A stretch of DNA of 64,000 nucleotides. Source: an uncultured Pirellulaceae bacterium (GTDB lineage: Bacteria; Planctomycetota; Planctomycetia; Pirellulales; Pirellulaceae). Position 1 is the first letter of the stretch; every line of letters starts with the position of its first letter. Position numbers and translations under genes: made by a program. The notes under the pieces were generated by a model. The model worked only from the letters and a program-made list of their open reading frames with translations. It was not told the DNA's origin and ran no database searches. The DNA is taken from positions 87,104 through 151,103 of the forward strand of contig CALDHM010000033.1 in the NCBI GenBank assembly GCA_937941455.1. Reading direction: 5' to 3'. Shown piece by piece: positions 1-9,530 of this stretch.

Positions 1-2190
1 GCCGACGCGCTGGCGACCATGACCATCAATCCTGCCTCCATCTTGGGTATCGATTCCCAAGTCGGATCGCTGCAAACAGGAAAACTGGCCAACATGATCG
101 TTACCGACGGTCCGCTATTTGAAGAAGAAACGAAAATCGTCGGCAATCTTGTCGCGGGTCAATGGTTCGATTTCGCTCCTCCGCCGGCCCGCGAATTTGA
201 TGGGGTGTGGACACTGGAAGGAAATCGCGACCCGCAGAAGCTGTTCGTGACCATTCGCACTAAGCCCACTCTTTCCGTCGGACTCTCGCTGGAAGATCCA
301 ACGGCGACCGATCTCAAACCAGCCGAACTCAAACAGCCCAAGATCATCGATACACGTCTCATGGGACGCTGGGACTTCAAACCTTTCGGCCAAGAAGGGA
401 CTGCTCTGCTCGGTTTGCAAGTCGACGTGCCCGGCGAGGGAACGGCCACCGCCTATTTGCCAAATGGTGTGACCCAGGAATGGGTGCTCAAACGTATTGG
501 CGACGCCCCGAAAAAAGCGGACAACAAAGACAACGCCGACGAGAAAAAAGACGACGACACCAGCGGCAATGATCAGATCAAGGATCTGCCAACCGACGGC
601 CCGGGACGCGAGGATGCTGAATGGGACCGCATCATGGCGTTCGCGATGAGCCACGCCGGCCACAATCACCCCTCCAACGCTTGGTTGTTCCAGTATCTCG
701 AGCAACAAGACAGTTCGCCATCGCGCGGCGGGGGAGGCAAGAAAAAATTGCCGCTCGAGCCGAGTTCTTATCCCGTCAATTATCCCTTGGGAGATTTCGG
801 CCGCTTGACTTTGCCCGAACAAGTCCCGCAGTTGCTCGTAAATAACGTGACCATTTGGACTTGTGGGCCCCAAGGAGTGATTTCCAACGGCGCCTTACTA
901 ATCGAGAACGGCATCATCAAGCAAGTTTTCAATTCACCGCAAACGTTGCCTCAAGCCACCACAATCGACGGCGCCGGATTGCATTTGACCCCAGGGCTGA
1001 TCGATTGCCACTCGCATATGGCGACCGACAGCGGGATCAACGAAGTCGGAAGCGCCATTACTGCCGACGTCCGTATCGGCGATTTTATCGATTGTGATGA
1101 TATCACGATCTATCGCCAACTCGCCGGCGGCTTGACCGCGGCCAGCATCCTGCATGGCTCGGCCAACCCGATCGGCGGCCAAAACCAGGTCATCAAACTT
1201 CGCTGGGGAGCCAACGACGAACAAATGAAAATGGCTGAGGCGCCGCCGGGCATCAAGTTTGCGCTCGGGGAAAATGTCAAACAAAGCAATCGCCGCTCCG
1301 CTGAACCGGCCACCCGGTATCCTCAGTCTCGTATGGGGGTCGAGCAATTGATGCACGACACGTTCCGTGCTGCTCTAGAATACCGTCAAGCCCAACGGCG
1401 ATTCCGCGCGGCTCCTCAGGGCATTCCCCCTCGCGTCGATTTGCGGCTGGAGGCGATCGCGGAAATTCTCGAGGGACGCCGTTGGATTCACTGCCATAGC
1501 TACCGGCAAGACGAAATTCTGGCGTTGATTCGCGTCTTGGATCAATACAACATCACGATCGGTTCCTTCCAGCACATCCTCGAGGGTTACAAAGTGGCCG
1601 ACGCCATCGCGAAACATGGCGGCACAGCCAGCGCATTCTCCGATTGGTGGGCTTACAAGGTCGAGGTGATCGACGCCATCCCGTATGCCGGCGCTATGAT
1701 GCACCGGGCCGGAATCGTCGTGTCGTTCAACTCAGACAACGGTGAACTCGCACGGCACATGAATCATGAGGCCGCCAAGGCGGTACGCTACGGTAATCTG
1801 TCCGAGGAAGAAGCCTTGAAATTCGTCACCCTCAATCCCGCGATCCAGCTGCGGATCGACAAATACGTCGGCAGCATCGAACCAGGAAAACAGGCCGATT
1901 TCGTTTTGTGGAGCGGTCATCCTCTGAACGTCGCCAGCCGTTGCCTACAAACCTGGATCGACGGCAGAAAATACTACGACCGCAGCGAGGCCGAAGCGTT
2001 GGCAAAGCTGCAATCCGAGCAGCGTGCGGCGCTGATCCAAAAGGCCCTTAAGGTGGATGCAGGGCGGCGCCCCTCGCGCGCCGAGGCGCTCGACGAATCC
2101 CTCCTGTGGCCGCGCTTCGATGAATACTGCCACGGCGAAAATCATACCGGAGCACACACTGGGGCGCAAGCTGAGCACCAGGAAAACTAG
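1..2190 (+). CDS. Fused double amidohydrolase, 5' end outside the window
   Basis: The frame is open from base 1, six codons before the first ATG at 19, so the start lies upstream of the window. The first 55 or so visible residues read as the end of one amidohydrolase domain (NPASILGID, then GSLQTGKLAN). A linker of about 200 residues follows, with a Lys/Asp-rich stretch near residues 165-190. A second, apparently complete amidohydrolase domain follows, with the metal motif PGLIDCHSHM near residue 330, a later HCHSY, an active-site-like FNSDN and the closing GSIEPGKQADFVLW. It resembles imidazolonepropionase-like metal-dependent hydrolases. The substrate cannot be named. The secreted paralogue at 2244 follows after 53 bases, so the two are probably co-transcribed. 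Whether domain 1 keeps its own metal site cannot be seen. Confidence 0.85.
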   Translation, partial: ADALATMTINPASILGIDSQVGSLQTGKLANMIVTDGPLFEEETKIVGNLVAGQWFDFAPPPAREFDGVWTLEGNRDPQKLFVTIRTKPTLSVGLSLEDPTATDLKPAELKQPKIIDTRLMGRWDFKPFGQEGTALLGLQVDVPGEGTATAYLPNGVTQEWVLKRIGDAPKKADNKDNADEKKDDDTSGNDQIKDLPTDGPGREDAEWDRIMAFAMSHAGHNHPSNAWLFQYLEQQDSSPSRGGGGKKKLPLEPSSYPVNYPLGDFGRLTLPEQVPQLLVNNVTIWTCGPQGVISNGALLIENGIIKQVFNSPQTLPQATTIDGAGLHLTPGLIDCHSHMATDSGINEVGSAITADVRIGDFIDCDDITIYRQLAGGLTAASILHGSANPIGGQNQVIKLRWGANDEQMKMAEAPPGIKFALGENVKQSNRRSAEPATRYPQSRMGVEQLMHDTFRAALEYRQAQRRFRAAPQGIPPRVDLRLEAIAEILEGRRWIHCHSYRQDEILALIRVLDQYNITIGSFQHILEGYKVADAIAKHGGTASAFSDWWAYKVEVIDAIPYAGAMMHRAGIVVSFNSDNGELARHMNHEAAKAVRYGNLSEEEALKFVTLNPAIQLRIDKYVGSIEPGKQADFVLWSGHPLNVASRCLQTWIDGRKYYDRSEAEALAKLQSEQRAALIQKALKVDAGRRPSRAEALDESLLWPRFDEYCHGENHTGAHTGAQAEHQEN

Positions 2191-2243
2191 GCATTCCTCG
2201 AAAAAGCTACAACCCGTTTCAACCAGATTTGGGCATACTCTCA

Positions 2244-3587
2244 ATGCGGAAAATTTTTATGAATTTCTTTTCTTTCCAGCGGCGGTTCGCTTTGGTATCT
2301 GGCTGTTGGTTGGCTTCACTTGCCTCCGGATTAACGGCGCAGGTTCCACCACCGTCACCCCCTCAAAACTCGCCCATCGTGCTGCGCGGAGGAACCATCC
2401 ATACCGTGTCGGGCGAGTCCGTCGCCGAGGGAGATTTGTTGTTCGACGACGGAAAGATTGTCGCACTCGGCACGAACCTGACCCTGCCGGCGGGGACACA
2501 AGTCGTGGATTGCCGCGGTCTCCACGTCTACCCCAGTCTGATCGAGTCATTCTCGCAATTAGGTTTGACCGAAATCGATTCTGTCCCCGCGACGATCGAT
2601 CATGCTGAAACAGGCAGTATCAATCCTAATGTTCACACTCAGGTCGCCATCAATCCGGACAGTGATCTGTTGGCGGTAACTCGCGCTGGGGGTGTGCTAA
2701 TTGCGCTCTCGGCACCCACAGGCGGGTTGATTGCCGGCCGTTCGGCCGTGATCCAGCTGGATGGCTGGACCTACGAAGACATGACGCTCTTGCCCAACGC
2801 AGCCATGCATCTGACTTGGCCGTCACAACGAACATCACCGCGGCGGCGAGGTCCGCGGACGGACGACCCGAACGCTCCCGCTCCGGCCGACCGCATCCAA
2901 GAACTACGCAGTTGGTTCGACCGCGCCCGCGACTACCAGAAACTCCGCGCCGAGCCTAATACCCAACAGCCGCTCGATTTGCGACTGGAGGGATTGGGGG
3001 ACGTTGTGGCGGGCAAGGTGCCCCTGATGATCCGCGCGGATCATGCAGCCGACATTCAATCGGCGGTCGCGTTTGCGGTCGAGCAAAAGGTCAAGTGCAT
3101 CATCCTCGGCGGCTATGATGCTCTCGAGTGCGCCTCGTTGCTGAAAAAGCATGATGTGCCGGTTGTCGTTTCGGCCGTCTATCGGCTTCCCCTTCGTCGT
3201 GGTGATCCCGACGATTATGCGTACACCCTGCCCGCGCGTTTGCACGCAGCAGGCATCCGCTTTTGCATTTCGTGTACGGATCGATCGGAAAACTGGAACA
3301 CAAGGAATCTGCCCTTCGAAGCCGGAACGGCGATGGGATTCGGCTTGCCCGCCACTGAGGCTCTCAAGGCGGTGACGCTCTATCCGGCCCAGATTCTCGG
3401 AATCGCCAATCGCGTGGGTTCGATTGTTCCCGGCAAGGACGCGACGGTGTTTCTTGCGACCGGCAGTCCGCTCGACACGCGTACGCAAATCGTGGGCGCG
3501 TTCATCCAAGGCCGACCCGTCGATCTGTCGAACCGGCACACGCGGCTGTACGAAAAATACCAAAAAAAATATAGCAGCGGCAAGTGA
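2244..3587 (+). CDS. Secreted amidohydrolase-like protein lacking the HxH motif
   Basis: The N-terminus looks like a signal peptide (basic start, hydrophobic core, cleavage near LTAQ). An amidohydrolase fold follows, with the opening IVLRGGTIHTVSGE and the closing GSIVPGKDATVFLATGSP. Where family members have PGLID-HxH, this protein reads HVYPSLIESFSQLG, so the first metal-binding histidines are missing. It may therefore be non-catalytic or use altered chemistry. It follows the double amidohydrolase in the same direction and may act with it. The frame extends upstream to a TTG at 2229; ATG 2244 is preferred, and ATG 2259 is possible. No good Shine-Dalgarno sequence is visible. Confidence 0.8.
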   Translation: MRKIFMNFFSFQRRFALVSGCWLASLASGLTAQVPPPSPPQNSPIVLRGGTIHTVSGESVAEGDLLFDDGKIVALGTNLTLPAGTQVVDCRGLHVYPSLIESFSQLGLTEIDSVPATIDHAETGSINPNVHTQVAINPDSDLLAVTRAGGVLIALSAPTGGLIAGRSAVIQLDGWTYEDMTLLPNAAMHLTWPSQRTSPRRRGPRTDDPNAPAPADRIQELRSWFDRARDYQKLRAEPNTQQPLDLRLEGLGDVVAGKVPLMIRADHAADIQSAVAFAVEQKVKCIILGGYDALECASLLKKHDVPVVVSAVYRLPLRRGDPDDYAYTLPARLHAAGIRFCISCTDRSENWNTRNLPFEAGTAMGFGLPATEALKAVTLYPAQILGIANRVGSIVPGKDATVFLATGSPLDTRTQIVGAFIQGRPVDLSNRHTRLYEKYQKKYSSGK

Positions 3588-3688
3588 TGACGATTGCCAA
3601 ACGATCCGCTGTCGCCTTCACCGCGAATCTCCCTCGGGCAGATTTGGCCCGCAGGGCCGGAAAGCGAAGGGGGGCGGCCGCTTAGGCC

Positions 3689-3782
3689 AGCGGCAGCTAC
3701 GTAGCTACTTTGGCCGGATGGTAGATACCAAGCAAGACTACCGTCTCGCGACGATAGCTACGGTATATTTTCGATTGCCGCT
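3689..3782. repeat. 94-bp intergenic element with 7-bp terminal inverted repeats, copy 1
   Basis: The element begins AGCGGCA and ends TGCCGCT, a perfect 7-bp inverted repeat. It aligns without gaps to 6998-7091, with 76 of 94 positions identical by eye. Similarity continues about 10 bases past the right end (CGCCCTAGAA against CGCCTAGAA). It sits between two convergent gene ends. Confidence 0.8.
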
Positions 3783-3797
3783 CGCCCTAGAAAATCT

Positions 3798-4829
3798 TCA
3801 AGGTGCTGCGGCATCCTTCAGTCGATGGCGATCCACCGCAGACATCGACAGCCACGTCATCGCACCGATCAACGCGATACCCATTAGCGTCGCGCGAAAG
3901 GCCAGTGCGACGATCACCCCCAACGACTGCCCCCCCGTGCCCAAGAGGGTCCCCGGGCTGAGGGCTTGATACTGCAAGTCGAGGGCTGCCTCCATGCCGC
4001 CAATTCCGCCAGGCAATGGCAGACAATTGGCAATTAGCGAAATGGACGCGACGACGATATGTTCTTGCAACGCCGGTTTGTTTCCCCCGGCGAATCGTCC
4101 GCAGCAGTCGATCGCCAGGACGAAAAGCAGATTGATCAACAAACTGCATCCAATCGCCACTAAAATCGTGGCCGTTCTCCCGCGGAAAATCATGAGAACT
4201 TTAATGACTCGCGACAGCATTCCGCCGATCCATTTTAATTTCAACGTGCGATCATAAATTCCCATCAGCCAAATCTTCGGAATCAGGGTGCCGCCAAACA
4301 ACGCAGCAAATCCGAGCGTAGCGACCCACCACAACAGCCAGCATGTCGATTGCAGGCCGCGAATCAGCCTAGGGTCGGCCGATTGACTGAAGGCTTCCCA
4401 GTCGGTAACCCAATAGCCGGAACCGGCGCAGGCCATCATCGTCAGAAGTCCAATCAAACGATCGAAGAACACCGAAGCAACCGCCGACGCTTTTTTGCCA
4501 GGGTTGTCCCGCATGGCGTAAAATGCTCGCATGGCATCCGAGCCGACGATGCCAAACGCGGCCAATCCGAAAAACTGCGTGATGAATCCGATCTGTTGCG
4601 CGTCCCAGAATCGCATCCGCAGGTCCAAATCGCGGGTGATCGCCCACCAGCGGACATAATTCACAACGTGAGCAATGATCACCAGAACCAGCGCGATCGC
4701 GAACCAACTCCAACGTGTTTGGGACGAAAACAAGACCGCGAATTGATTTTGACTGTAGGCTTTGGTCAACAAGTAGCCGATCAGTGCGGCCGAAATCAAT
4801 AACTTTACGGCCAGGACGATGTATTTCAA
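3798..4829 (-). CDS. Flippase-like integral membrane protein (LPG synthase TM / UPF0104 family)
   Basis: This is a polytopic membrane protein of 343 residues with about eight hydrophobic segments. It carries family-typical stretches such as QIGFITQFFG, GSDAMRAFYAMR and the C-terminal NCLPLPGGIGGMEA. It resembles the transmembrane part of lysylphosphatidylglycerol synthases, a family linked to lipid modification or flipping. The substrate is unknown. The frame stays open to 5054, but that part overlaps the upstream HTTM gene and looks non-coding. A TTG at 4829 has a GGAG five bases upstream and starts just before the first membrane segment (KYIVLAVKLL), so it is chosen. It lies 13 bases after the HTTM gene and is probably in the same transcript. 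Confidence 0.8.
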   Translation of the reverse strand: MKYIVLAVKLLISAALIGYLLTKAYSQNQFAVLFSSQTRWSWFAIALVLVIIAHVVNYVRWWAITRDLDLRMRFWDAQQIGFITQFFGLAAFGIVGSDAMRAFYAMRDNPGKKASAVASVFFDRLIGLLTMMACAGSGYWVTDWEAFSQSADPRLIRGLQSTCWLLWWVATLGFAALFGGTLIPKIWLMGIYDRTLKLKWIGGMLSRVIKVLMIFRGRTATILVAIGCSLLINLLFVLAIDCCGRFAGGNKPALQEHIVVASISLIANCLPLPGGIGGMEAALDLQYQALSPGTLLGTGGQSLGVIVALAFRATLMGIALIGAMTWLSMSAVDRHRLKDAAAP

Positions 4830-4842
4830 CGTGTCTCCACAA

Positions 4843-6408
4843 TCAAAACGGATGGTTGGGCTTGTCCTGCAACGTGTCGAGCAGGTCATCGAGCAGCGGA
4901 CTTGTTTTTTGATCCGGCGAGTTCCAGACTTTCCAAATTCGTTGGCTTGTCGAACGGGCCGGTTGATTCGGTCCCGTTTCGTATAAGAAGCAATGCAATC
5001 GGGCCCGCATGACTTCCTGGTCTGGACCATGCGATTCATTCCAGACCTTGACATGGTAGTCTAACAAGCCCTCGCGCAGCGCGGCGAGATGGTCGCTCGT
5101 CAGATTACGATGCAATTGCCGCCAATTATGCGTTGGAATGGAGTGCAGCACAGACAAGGGTTTGGTAAACTCCAATTCGTGACCCGGTCGAAATAAATCG
5201 ACCCGCGACCCGTCCTTGAGTCTTGCCTCGTAGACGAACCACGCTGACAGTTTCGGTGGAATGCCGAACATTTGAAAGCGTTGATCGATCGCGGTGAAAC
5301 GCGCGAGGAGTTTGATCAGTGGCGGGATGCGCTCGCTCGACAGTTTCAACCATTCGAAATTGGCGACGTTCCAAAAGACCACCAGGGCAATCATACAACA
5401 GCAAAATGCCTGGGCGGGCCAATAAATCCAGCGTAACCATCCCGTCGGCGGCAACAACGCCTGCGGTGCCTCGACCAACCCGCAGCAGCGACGCCAAAAT
5501 TCGTTCGGCAGCAGGGGTAGCCAAAGCGCAAAGCAGATCCACGGAAACAGGCCGATCGACATCCAGAGCAAGATTCCTAGATGAAATGCGTAATAGGAAA
5601 CGATATTCACCATCCGCCACCACGCATTCCTCCACGGGCTCAGCAAAAACCAAATCAGCACGCACTCGATGAACAGAGTGCCCCAAGCGATCACCTTTAG
5701 CAGCCACGGGTAATTCAACAAATTCTGCGCGTGCGGTCGACAGTGGATGTCCAGATGTAAAACATAGTGCATGGCCTCCCCTTGCCACCAAATTTGATTC
5801 AGCTTCGCCTCGCCTGTGCAGAAGTAAATCGTAACAACCTGAATCACATACGCCGCACTGGCCCATGATACAATTTGATTCGGATCGTCCTGTGGCGAGG
5901 TCCCCCACCGTCGGCGGAACAGCAGTCGATCGAGCGACCACCGCCGCGCGAGCGGTAGAAACATGCCCCAGAACAACATCATCTTCAGGATAAAGTCGCC
6001 ACCGGTAATGACCAGCGGCCCGCGGATCTGCGCCGAGACGACCAGGATCCAAGCGGCGATCGTAACGACGCGCGTCGCTAACCCGAGTACCATCAGTCCG
6101 CCACAAACGGCCTGCAGAATGAACAGGGTCTGCGCCCATCCCAGGTCGCCGCGGAGCAGATACAGCGACCATGTCCCGATTTGCCAATCCGGAGCGATCG
6201 CCTGCGAAAAATACTGGTTGACATGCGCTCGGGTGAAATAGCCATCATCCGAATAGAGTGCCCGCAAATCGGGCCAGCGCATCGCGACATCGAAAATCAA
6301 GAGCAACCCGACAGCGATACGGAAAGCGGCCAAACTGCGCAGGTCCAATGTGAATACCCGTTCCCAATAGCTACTCGCGAATGAATTCGATTCGGTTGCA
6401 GTAGTCAT
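4843..6408 (-). CDS. HTTM-domain membrane protein (vitamin K gamma-carboxylase-like)
   Basis: The 521-residue protein matches the HTTM domain shared with vitamin K-dependent gamma-carboxylases. It has a soluble start, then membrane segments with LAAFRIAVGLLLIFD, MRWPDLRALYSDDGYF and GGDFILKMMLFWGMFLPL. A globular C-terminal region of about 170 residues follows. Bacterial members are common in planctomycetes and their reaction is unknown. ATG 6408 (MTTATESNS) is preferred over the open frame to 6477 because GAAAGAG lies just upstream. The flippase-like gene follows after 13 bases. Confidence 0.85.
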   Translation of the reverse strand: MTTATESNSFASSYWERVFTLDLRSLAAFRIAVGLLLIFDVAMRWPDLRALYSDDGYFTRAHVNQYFSQAIAPDWQIGTWSLYLLRGDLGWAQTLFILQAVCGGLMVLGLATRVVTIAAWILVVSAQIRGPLVITGGDFILKMMLFWGMFLPLARRWSLDRLLFRRRWGTSPQDDPNQIVSWASAAYVIQVVTIYFCTGEAKLNQIWWQGEAMHYVLHLDIHCRPHAQNLLNYPWLLKVIAWGTLFIECVLIWFLLSPWRNAWWRMVNIVSYYAFHLGILLWMSIGLFPWICFALWLPLLPNEFWRRCCGLVEAPQALLPPTGWLRWIYWPAQAFCCCMIALVVFWNVANFEWLKLSSERIPPLIKLLARFTAIDQRFQMFGIPPKLSAWFVYEARLKDGSRVDLFRPGHELEFTKPLSVLHSIPTHNWRQLHRNLTSDHLAALREGLLDYHVKVWNESHGPDQEVMRARLHCFLYETGPNQPARSTSQRIWKVWNSPDQKTSPLLDDLLDTLQDKPNHPF

Positions 6409-6445
6409 CGCTCTTTCACCTGCCTGTTGAGGGGCCCGTTGCTTG

Positions 6446-6540
6446 CTAGGCTTTGTGCCAAAACCCATCCGCTGCAAGGCCGTAGCCCACGGCTCTTACG
6501 AAAACCGGAGGCCAGCGCATTCCGGCTCACCGTGTTGAAA
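6446..6540 (-). repeat. Dispersed REP-like intergenic repeat, copy A (inverted)
   Basis: The sequence runs from CTAGGCTTTGTGCCAAAAC through CCCACGGCTCTTACGAAAA to CCGGAGGCCAGCGCATTCCG. Read on the other strand it matches 25591-25687 over nearly its whole length, and 22391-22450 in part. Confidence 0.7.
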
Positions 6541-6997
6541 CAACAACCAGATTCCCGCGTAACCACGCGGCGACGCGGCCTCCATCGATAACATCGAAGC
6601 CAGGCCACTCGCTGTAATCGCGACGACAGTTCACTGTAGCTGATGGTGGGCCGCGACATTTCCCACGAACCCCCAGCGTTGGCCGCCGTCGGTCAATCGA
6701 TTACCGCGCATCTGCCAGGCGACGATGCCTCCAAGGAATCATGCCGTGCAAGTTATTCTGGCCCGATAGCCGAGATTAACAAATCCGCGAAATTTGAGAA
6801 AGGCAATTATTTCATCGCGAGCACGAGGACTGGCCACTAGGCTGACGCGCCGTCGGCCAGCGATTTCGGCGGTTGCGACTTGTTCACGACGCCAGGACTT
6901 AGAGCCTATCCCAACATCGACAGCACCCCTATCCCGAAGCGTTAGCGATGGTTGGTTTTGCGATAGACACTTCGCACGAATCGATTGACGTAGGGCA

Positions 6998-7091
6998 AGC
7001 GGCAGATAGGTTGCTACCTCTGCCGGATGGTCGATGCCAAGCAAGACTATTGTCTGGCGACGGTAGCGACGATATGTTCTCAAATGCCGCT
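6998..7091. repeat. 94-bp intergenic element with 7-bp terminal inverted repeats, copy 2
   Basis: Same length and same AGCGGCA/TGCCGCT ends as 3689-3782, with 18 mismatches and no gaps. The conserved core is GCCGGATGGT followed by CCAAGCAAGACTA. It lies 62 bases past the 3' end of the thioesterase gene. Confidence 0.8.
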
Positions 7092-7153
7092 CGCCTAGAA
7101 TCATGGATCGGCAACGACCTGCGAACGAAACATGTCGAGGCGTTTTCCTTCGA

Positions 7154-7561
7154 TCAGCTGCGAAGCCATTCCGGCAGGCGGAGCACCTTTCCGTCGGGCG
7201 ACACCGCCGCCACGATCGTATGGCCATGGGCCAAGAGGGTGTCGCCGCGCAAGACTCGATAATTGTGTCGAATCCGCACACCTCTGGTCCAGTCTAACGT
7301 TGTCTCGATGGTCAAGAGGTCGTCGTACCGCGCCCCCGCGACGTAGTGGCAGGCGACCTCGACGACCACCAAAAACAGACCTTGGGCCTCCAAATCCCGA
7401 TAGTTGTATCCGGCCGCACGCAGCATCTCCACCCGCCCCACTTCGAAAAAGTTGATGTAGTTCGCGTGATGGCAGCGGCCTTGAGCATCCGTTTCTTGGT
7501 AACGGACGCGCAGCTCAATTCGATGAGTTTTAATCGGGAATCTTTGTGTCAATTCGGGCAT
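7154..7561 (-). CDS. 4HBT hotdog-fold acyl-CoA thioesterase (YbgC/FadM-like)
   Basis: The 135-residue protein has the hotdog thioesterase signature RVRYQETDAQGRCHHANYI near its start; the Asp of ETD is the usual active-site residue. The later FFEVGRVEMLRAAG helix and VVVEVACHYVAGARYDD strand are also typical. It should hydrolyse acyl-CoA thioesters; the chain is not predictable. The frame is open to 7699, but ATG 7561 (MPELTQRF) gives the usual family length, and the upstream 46 residues look non-coding. No strong Shine-Dalgarno sequence is seen. It stands alone, followed by the 94-bp element. Confidence 0.88.
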   Translation of the reverse strand: MPELTQRFPIKTHRIELRVRYQETDAQGRCHHANYINFFEVGRVEMLRAAGYNYRDLEAQGLFLVVVEVACHYVAGARYDDLLTIETTLDWTRGVRIRHNYRVLRGDTLLAHGHTIVAAVSPDGKVLRLPEWLRS

Positions 7562-8127
7562 GGGAAATCCGGAGCTAGTGCGATCGGCATTGCCGGCGCG
7601 ATCGAGGTGAACAGCGATATTCCGAACTGGCCGTCGACCTCCGCCTCGGCCTTGGCGACCGTCCTGACCGGAGCCGACCGACGACGAGAACATGACCATC
7701 GCTTGGTTTTAATGATCTTACGGGCGCTTGGCAACCAAACCGAGTGCAGAGCGGTTGCCAGAGGTGCCTTTTGTTGTCATGTTCTCGCTGTAGCGCGGGG
7801 ATTAAGGGGGGCCATCTCCGCCTAATACCTGCCGAGTCTCGCTTGGGGCGACCGACGATGGCGATGGCTGCGGCGCGGGAATTTCGGCTTTCGCCGCACG
7901 GCTCAAACTGTTTTATGGTTGGTTGGAGTCTGATGAAATTCCGGTAAAATGTAGCCCGCGGGTAACTTCGACCACTGCCGAAAAAAATTTGGTCCAATGA
8001 GCACCTACCAAACGCGGCGTCGACGGTAACTCGGGCGGGAATAAGCAGAATGGAGGTTGATCCGATGCGCACAGTTGCGATCTGGTAGCATGAAGCGGGC
8101 CGCGCGACGAGTTAAGGGAATTTTTCA
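7562..8127. other. Divergent intergenic region
   Basis: 566 bp between the start of the thioesterase gene (minus) and the start of the ACT-domain gene (plus). It should hold both promoters, but I could not single out a convincing -35/-10 pair. No gene or repeat is recognised. Confidence 0.5.
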
Positions 8128-8625
8128 ATGAGTATGGCAGATGATGCCGGGTCATCGGTCGGGTTTGAGACGGCACGAAGCAGGGACTACCCCACAATTC
8201 GACAATTCACTGTGTTCATCGAAAATCGGGTCGGGCAATTGCTCGAAGTCCTGAGGCGGTTTCGAGGAACGGGCGTTAAGATCGTCGCGCTGAACATTCA
8301 CGATACCTCCGAGTGCAGCATCGTTCGCTTTGTGCTGACCAACCCAGAAAAAGGTCGTGAGATTTTGGAGCGAGCGGGATTGGCGATGATTGAGACCGAT
8401 TTGATCGCTCTGGAATTGCCCAAGGACGATCAACCGCTGCTTCTGGTTTGCAACTGCCTGATTCAGGCTGAAATCAACTTGGTGCAGACCTATCCCTTGA
8501 TGCTGCGGCAAGGGGAACGGATGGCCATCGCCCTGATGGTCGACAACATCGAAGCTGCCCAAGAAACACTGGCCAAAGGCAATTTCCGTCTGCTGACCGA
8601 GGACGAGTTGGCCGAGTGGACTTAG
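8128..8625 (+). CDS. Tandem ACT-domain protein
   Basis: The 165-residue protein has one clear ACT domain from about residue 24 (IRQFTVFIENRVGQLLEVLR, then VKIVALNIHDTSECSIVRFV). A second ACT-like half starts near residue 100 (QPLLLVCNCLIQAEINLVQT). ACT domains bind amino acids and regulate amino-acid enzymes. No catalytic domain is attached, so it is probably a stand-alone regulator or subunit. AAGGGA lies eight bases before the ATG. A zinc-ribbon membrane protein gene follows on the same strand. Confidence 0.8.
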   Translation: MSMADDAGSSVGFETARSRDYPTIRQFTVFIENRVGQLLEVLRRFRGTGVKIVALNIHDTSECSIVRFVLTNPEKGREILERAGLAMIETDLIALELPKDDQPLLLVCNCLIQAEINLVQTYPLMLRQGERMAIALMVDNIEAAQETLAKGNFRLLTEDELAEWT

Positions 8626-8703
8626 CGGTGGCTCGCAAAATCGCAGCGACTACCGCGGCCGGTAGCCAGCCTGATATTGATTGTACGACGGATTACGCCT
8701 CCC

Positions 8704-9477
8704 ATGCCCATTCAAGTCACCTGCGCCAAATGTTTCACCCGGTTCAACGTCAGTGAAAAATTCGCTGGCCGGGAAGGCCCTTGTCCAAAATGCAAGGCCA
8801 CCATCAAGATTCCGACCAAGTCCGAAGAAGTCGTCGTGCACGCTCCGGAAACGTCCGGGCCGAAGGATTCTCGGGGGCGACCGGTGCTCAAGCCGATTGC
8901 TCGGCAGGAAACGAATCTCAGTCAGGTTCAAATCACGATCATTCTCGGGACGATCGCCCTTTTTTTCATTGCGGCGTTCGCGTTCCGCTTCACCTATCCG
9001 CAGCCGACGGCATACGTGGCCGAAGTGTTCGGCTGGGTTTTAGTGAGTTTATTGGCAATACCTTGCGCCTATGCGGGGTACACGTTTCTGCGCGATCAGG
9101 AACGAGGAGCCTACCTGGGCAATGAGTTGTGGATTCGTATCTCCGTGACCGGTTTGCTATATGCCTTGTCTTGGCTGTGTATGTGGTTGGCGTACTACAT
9201 GTATGACAATTCCTGGGGCGCGGCGGCTTGGAGCACGGCCTCGACAGCGATGATCTTGATCGGAGGAGGCATTTGCCTGGCGACGCTGGAATTCGAATAC
9301 CTCAACGGGGTCTTGCACTATGGACTCTATTTCGGGTGTTGTCTGATTGCTCGCGCTGCAGCCGGGATCGGCATTTTTCCGGGCTCCGTCGAGGCCAGCC
9401 TATTGGTTAATCCGCCATCCAATCCCGTCGCCATTGGCGTTTATGCTTGGGAAATCGTAACGCCATGGCTGGGATAG
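8704..9477 (+). CDS. Zinc-ribbon multi-pass membrane protein
   Basis: A zinc ribbon occupies residues 1-40, with CAKC and later CPKC pairs around FNVSEKFAGREG, of the type found at the start of many planctomycete membrane proteins. A linker of about 35 polar residues precedes five or six hydrophobic segments. Function is unknown. The frame opens at 8677, but ATG 8704 (MPIQVTCAKC) puts the ribbon at the N-terminus as in the related protein at 16892-17782. The HD-domain gene follows with a possible small overlap. Confidence 0.7.
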   Translation: MPIQVTCAKCFTRFNVSEKFAGREGPCPKCKATIKIPTKSEEVVVHAPETSGPKDSRGRPVLKPIARQETNLSQVQITIILGTIALFFIAAFAFRFTYPQPTAYVAEVFGWVLVSLLAIPCAYAGYTFLRDQERGAYLGNELWIRISVTGLLYALSWLCMWLAYYMYDNSWGAAAWSTASTAMILIGGGICLATLEFEYLNGVLHYGLYFGCCLIARAAAGIGIFPGSVEASLLVNPPSNPVAIGVYAWEIVTPWLG

Positions 9478-9530
9478 CTTTTTTGAGCGATGTTCCTGAA
9501 CTCGATCGATTTGAACGGCCGGATTCTGTC

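Larger units (their letters stand above)
6409..7153. other. Intergenic region of 745 bp holding two repeat elements
   Basis: It separates the 5' end of the HTTM gene from the 3' end of the thioesterase gene. I see no convincing gene. It holds a REP-like copy at 6446-6540 and the second 94-bp element at 6998-7091. Short open frames here have no recognisable protein character. Confidence 0.6.

Noticed and set aside
115..873. 252-codon minus-strand frame inside the double amidohydrolase gene
   Set aside because: It is antisense to a clearly coding frame with conserved motifs, and its own product has no recognisable features.
3646..3660. GGCCC-GCA-GGGCC palindrome after the secreted amidohydrolase gene
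   Set aside because: Very short stem with no T run; not convincing as a terminator.
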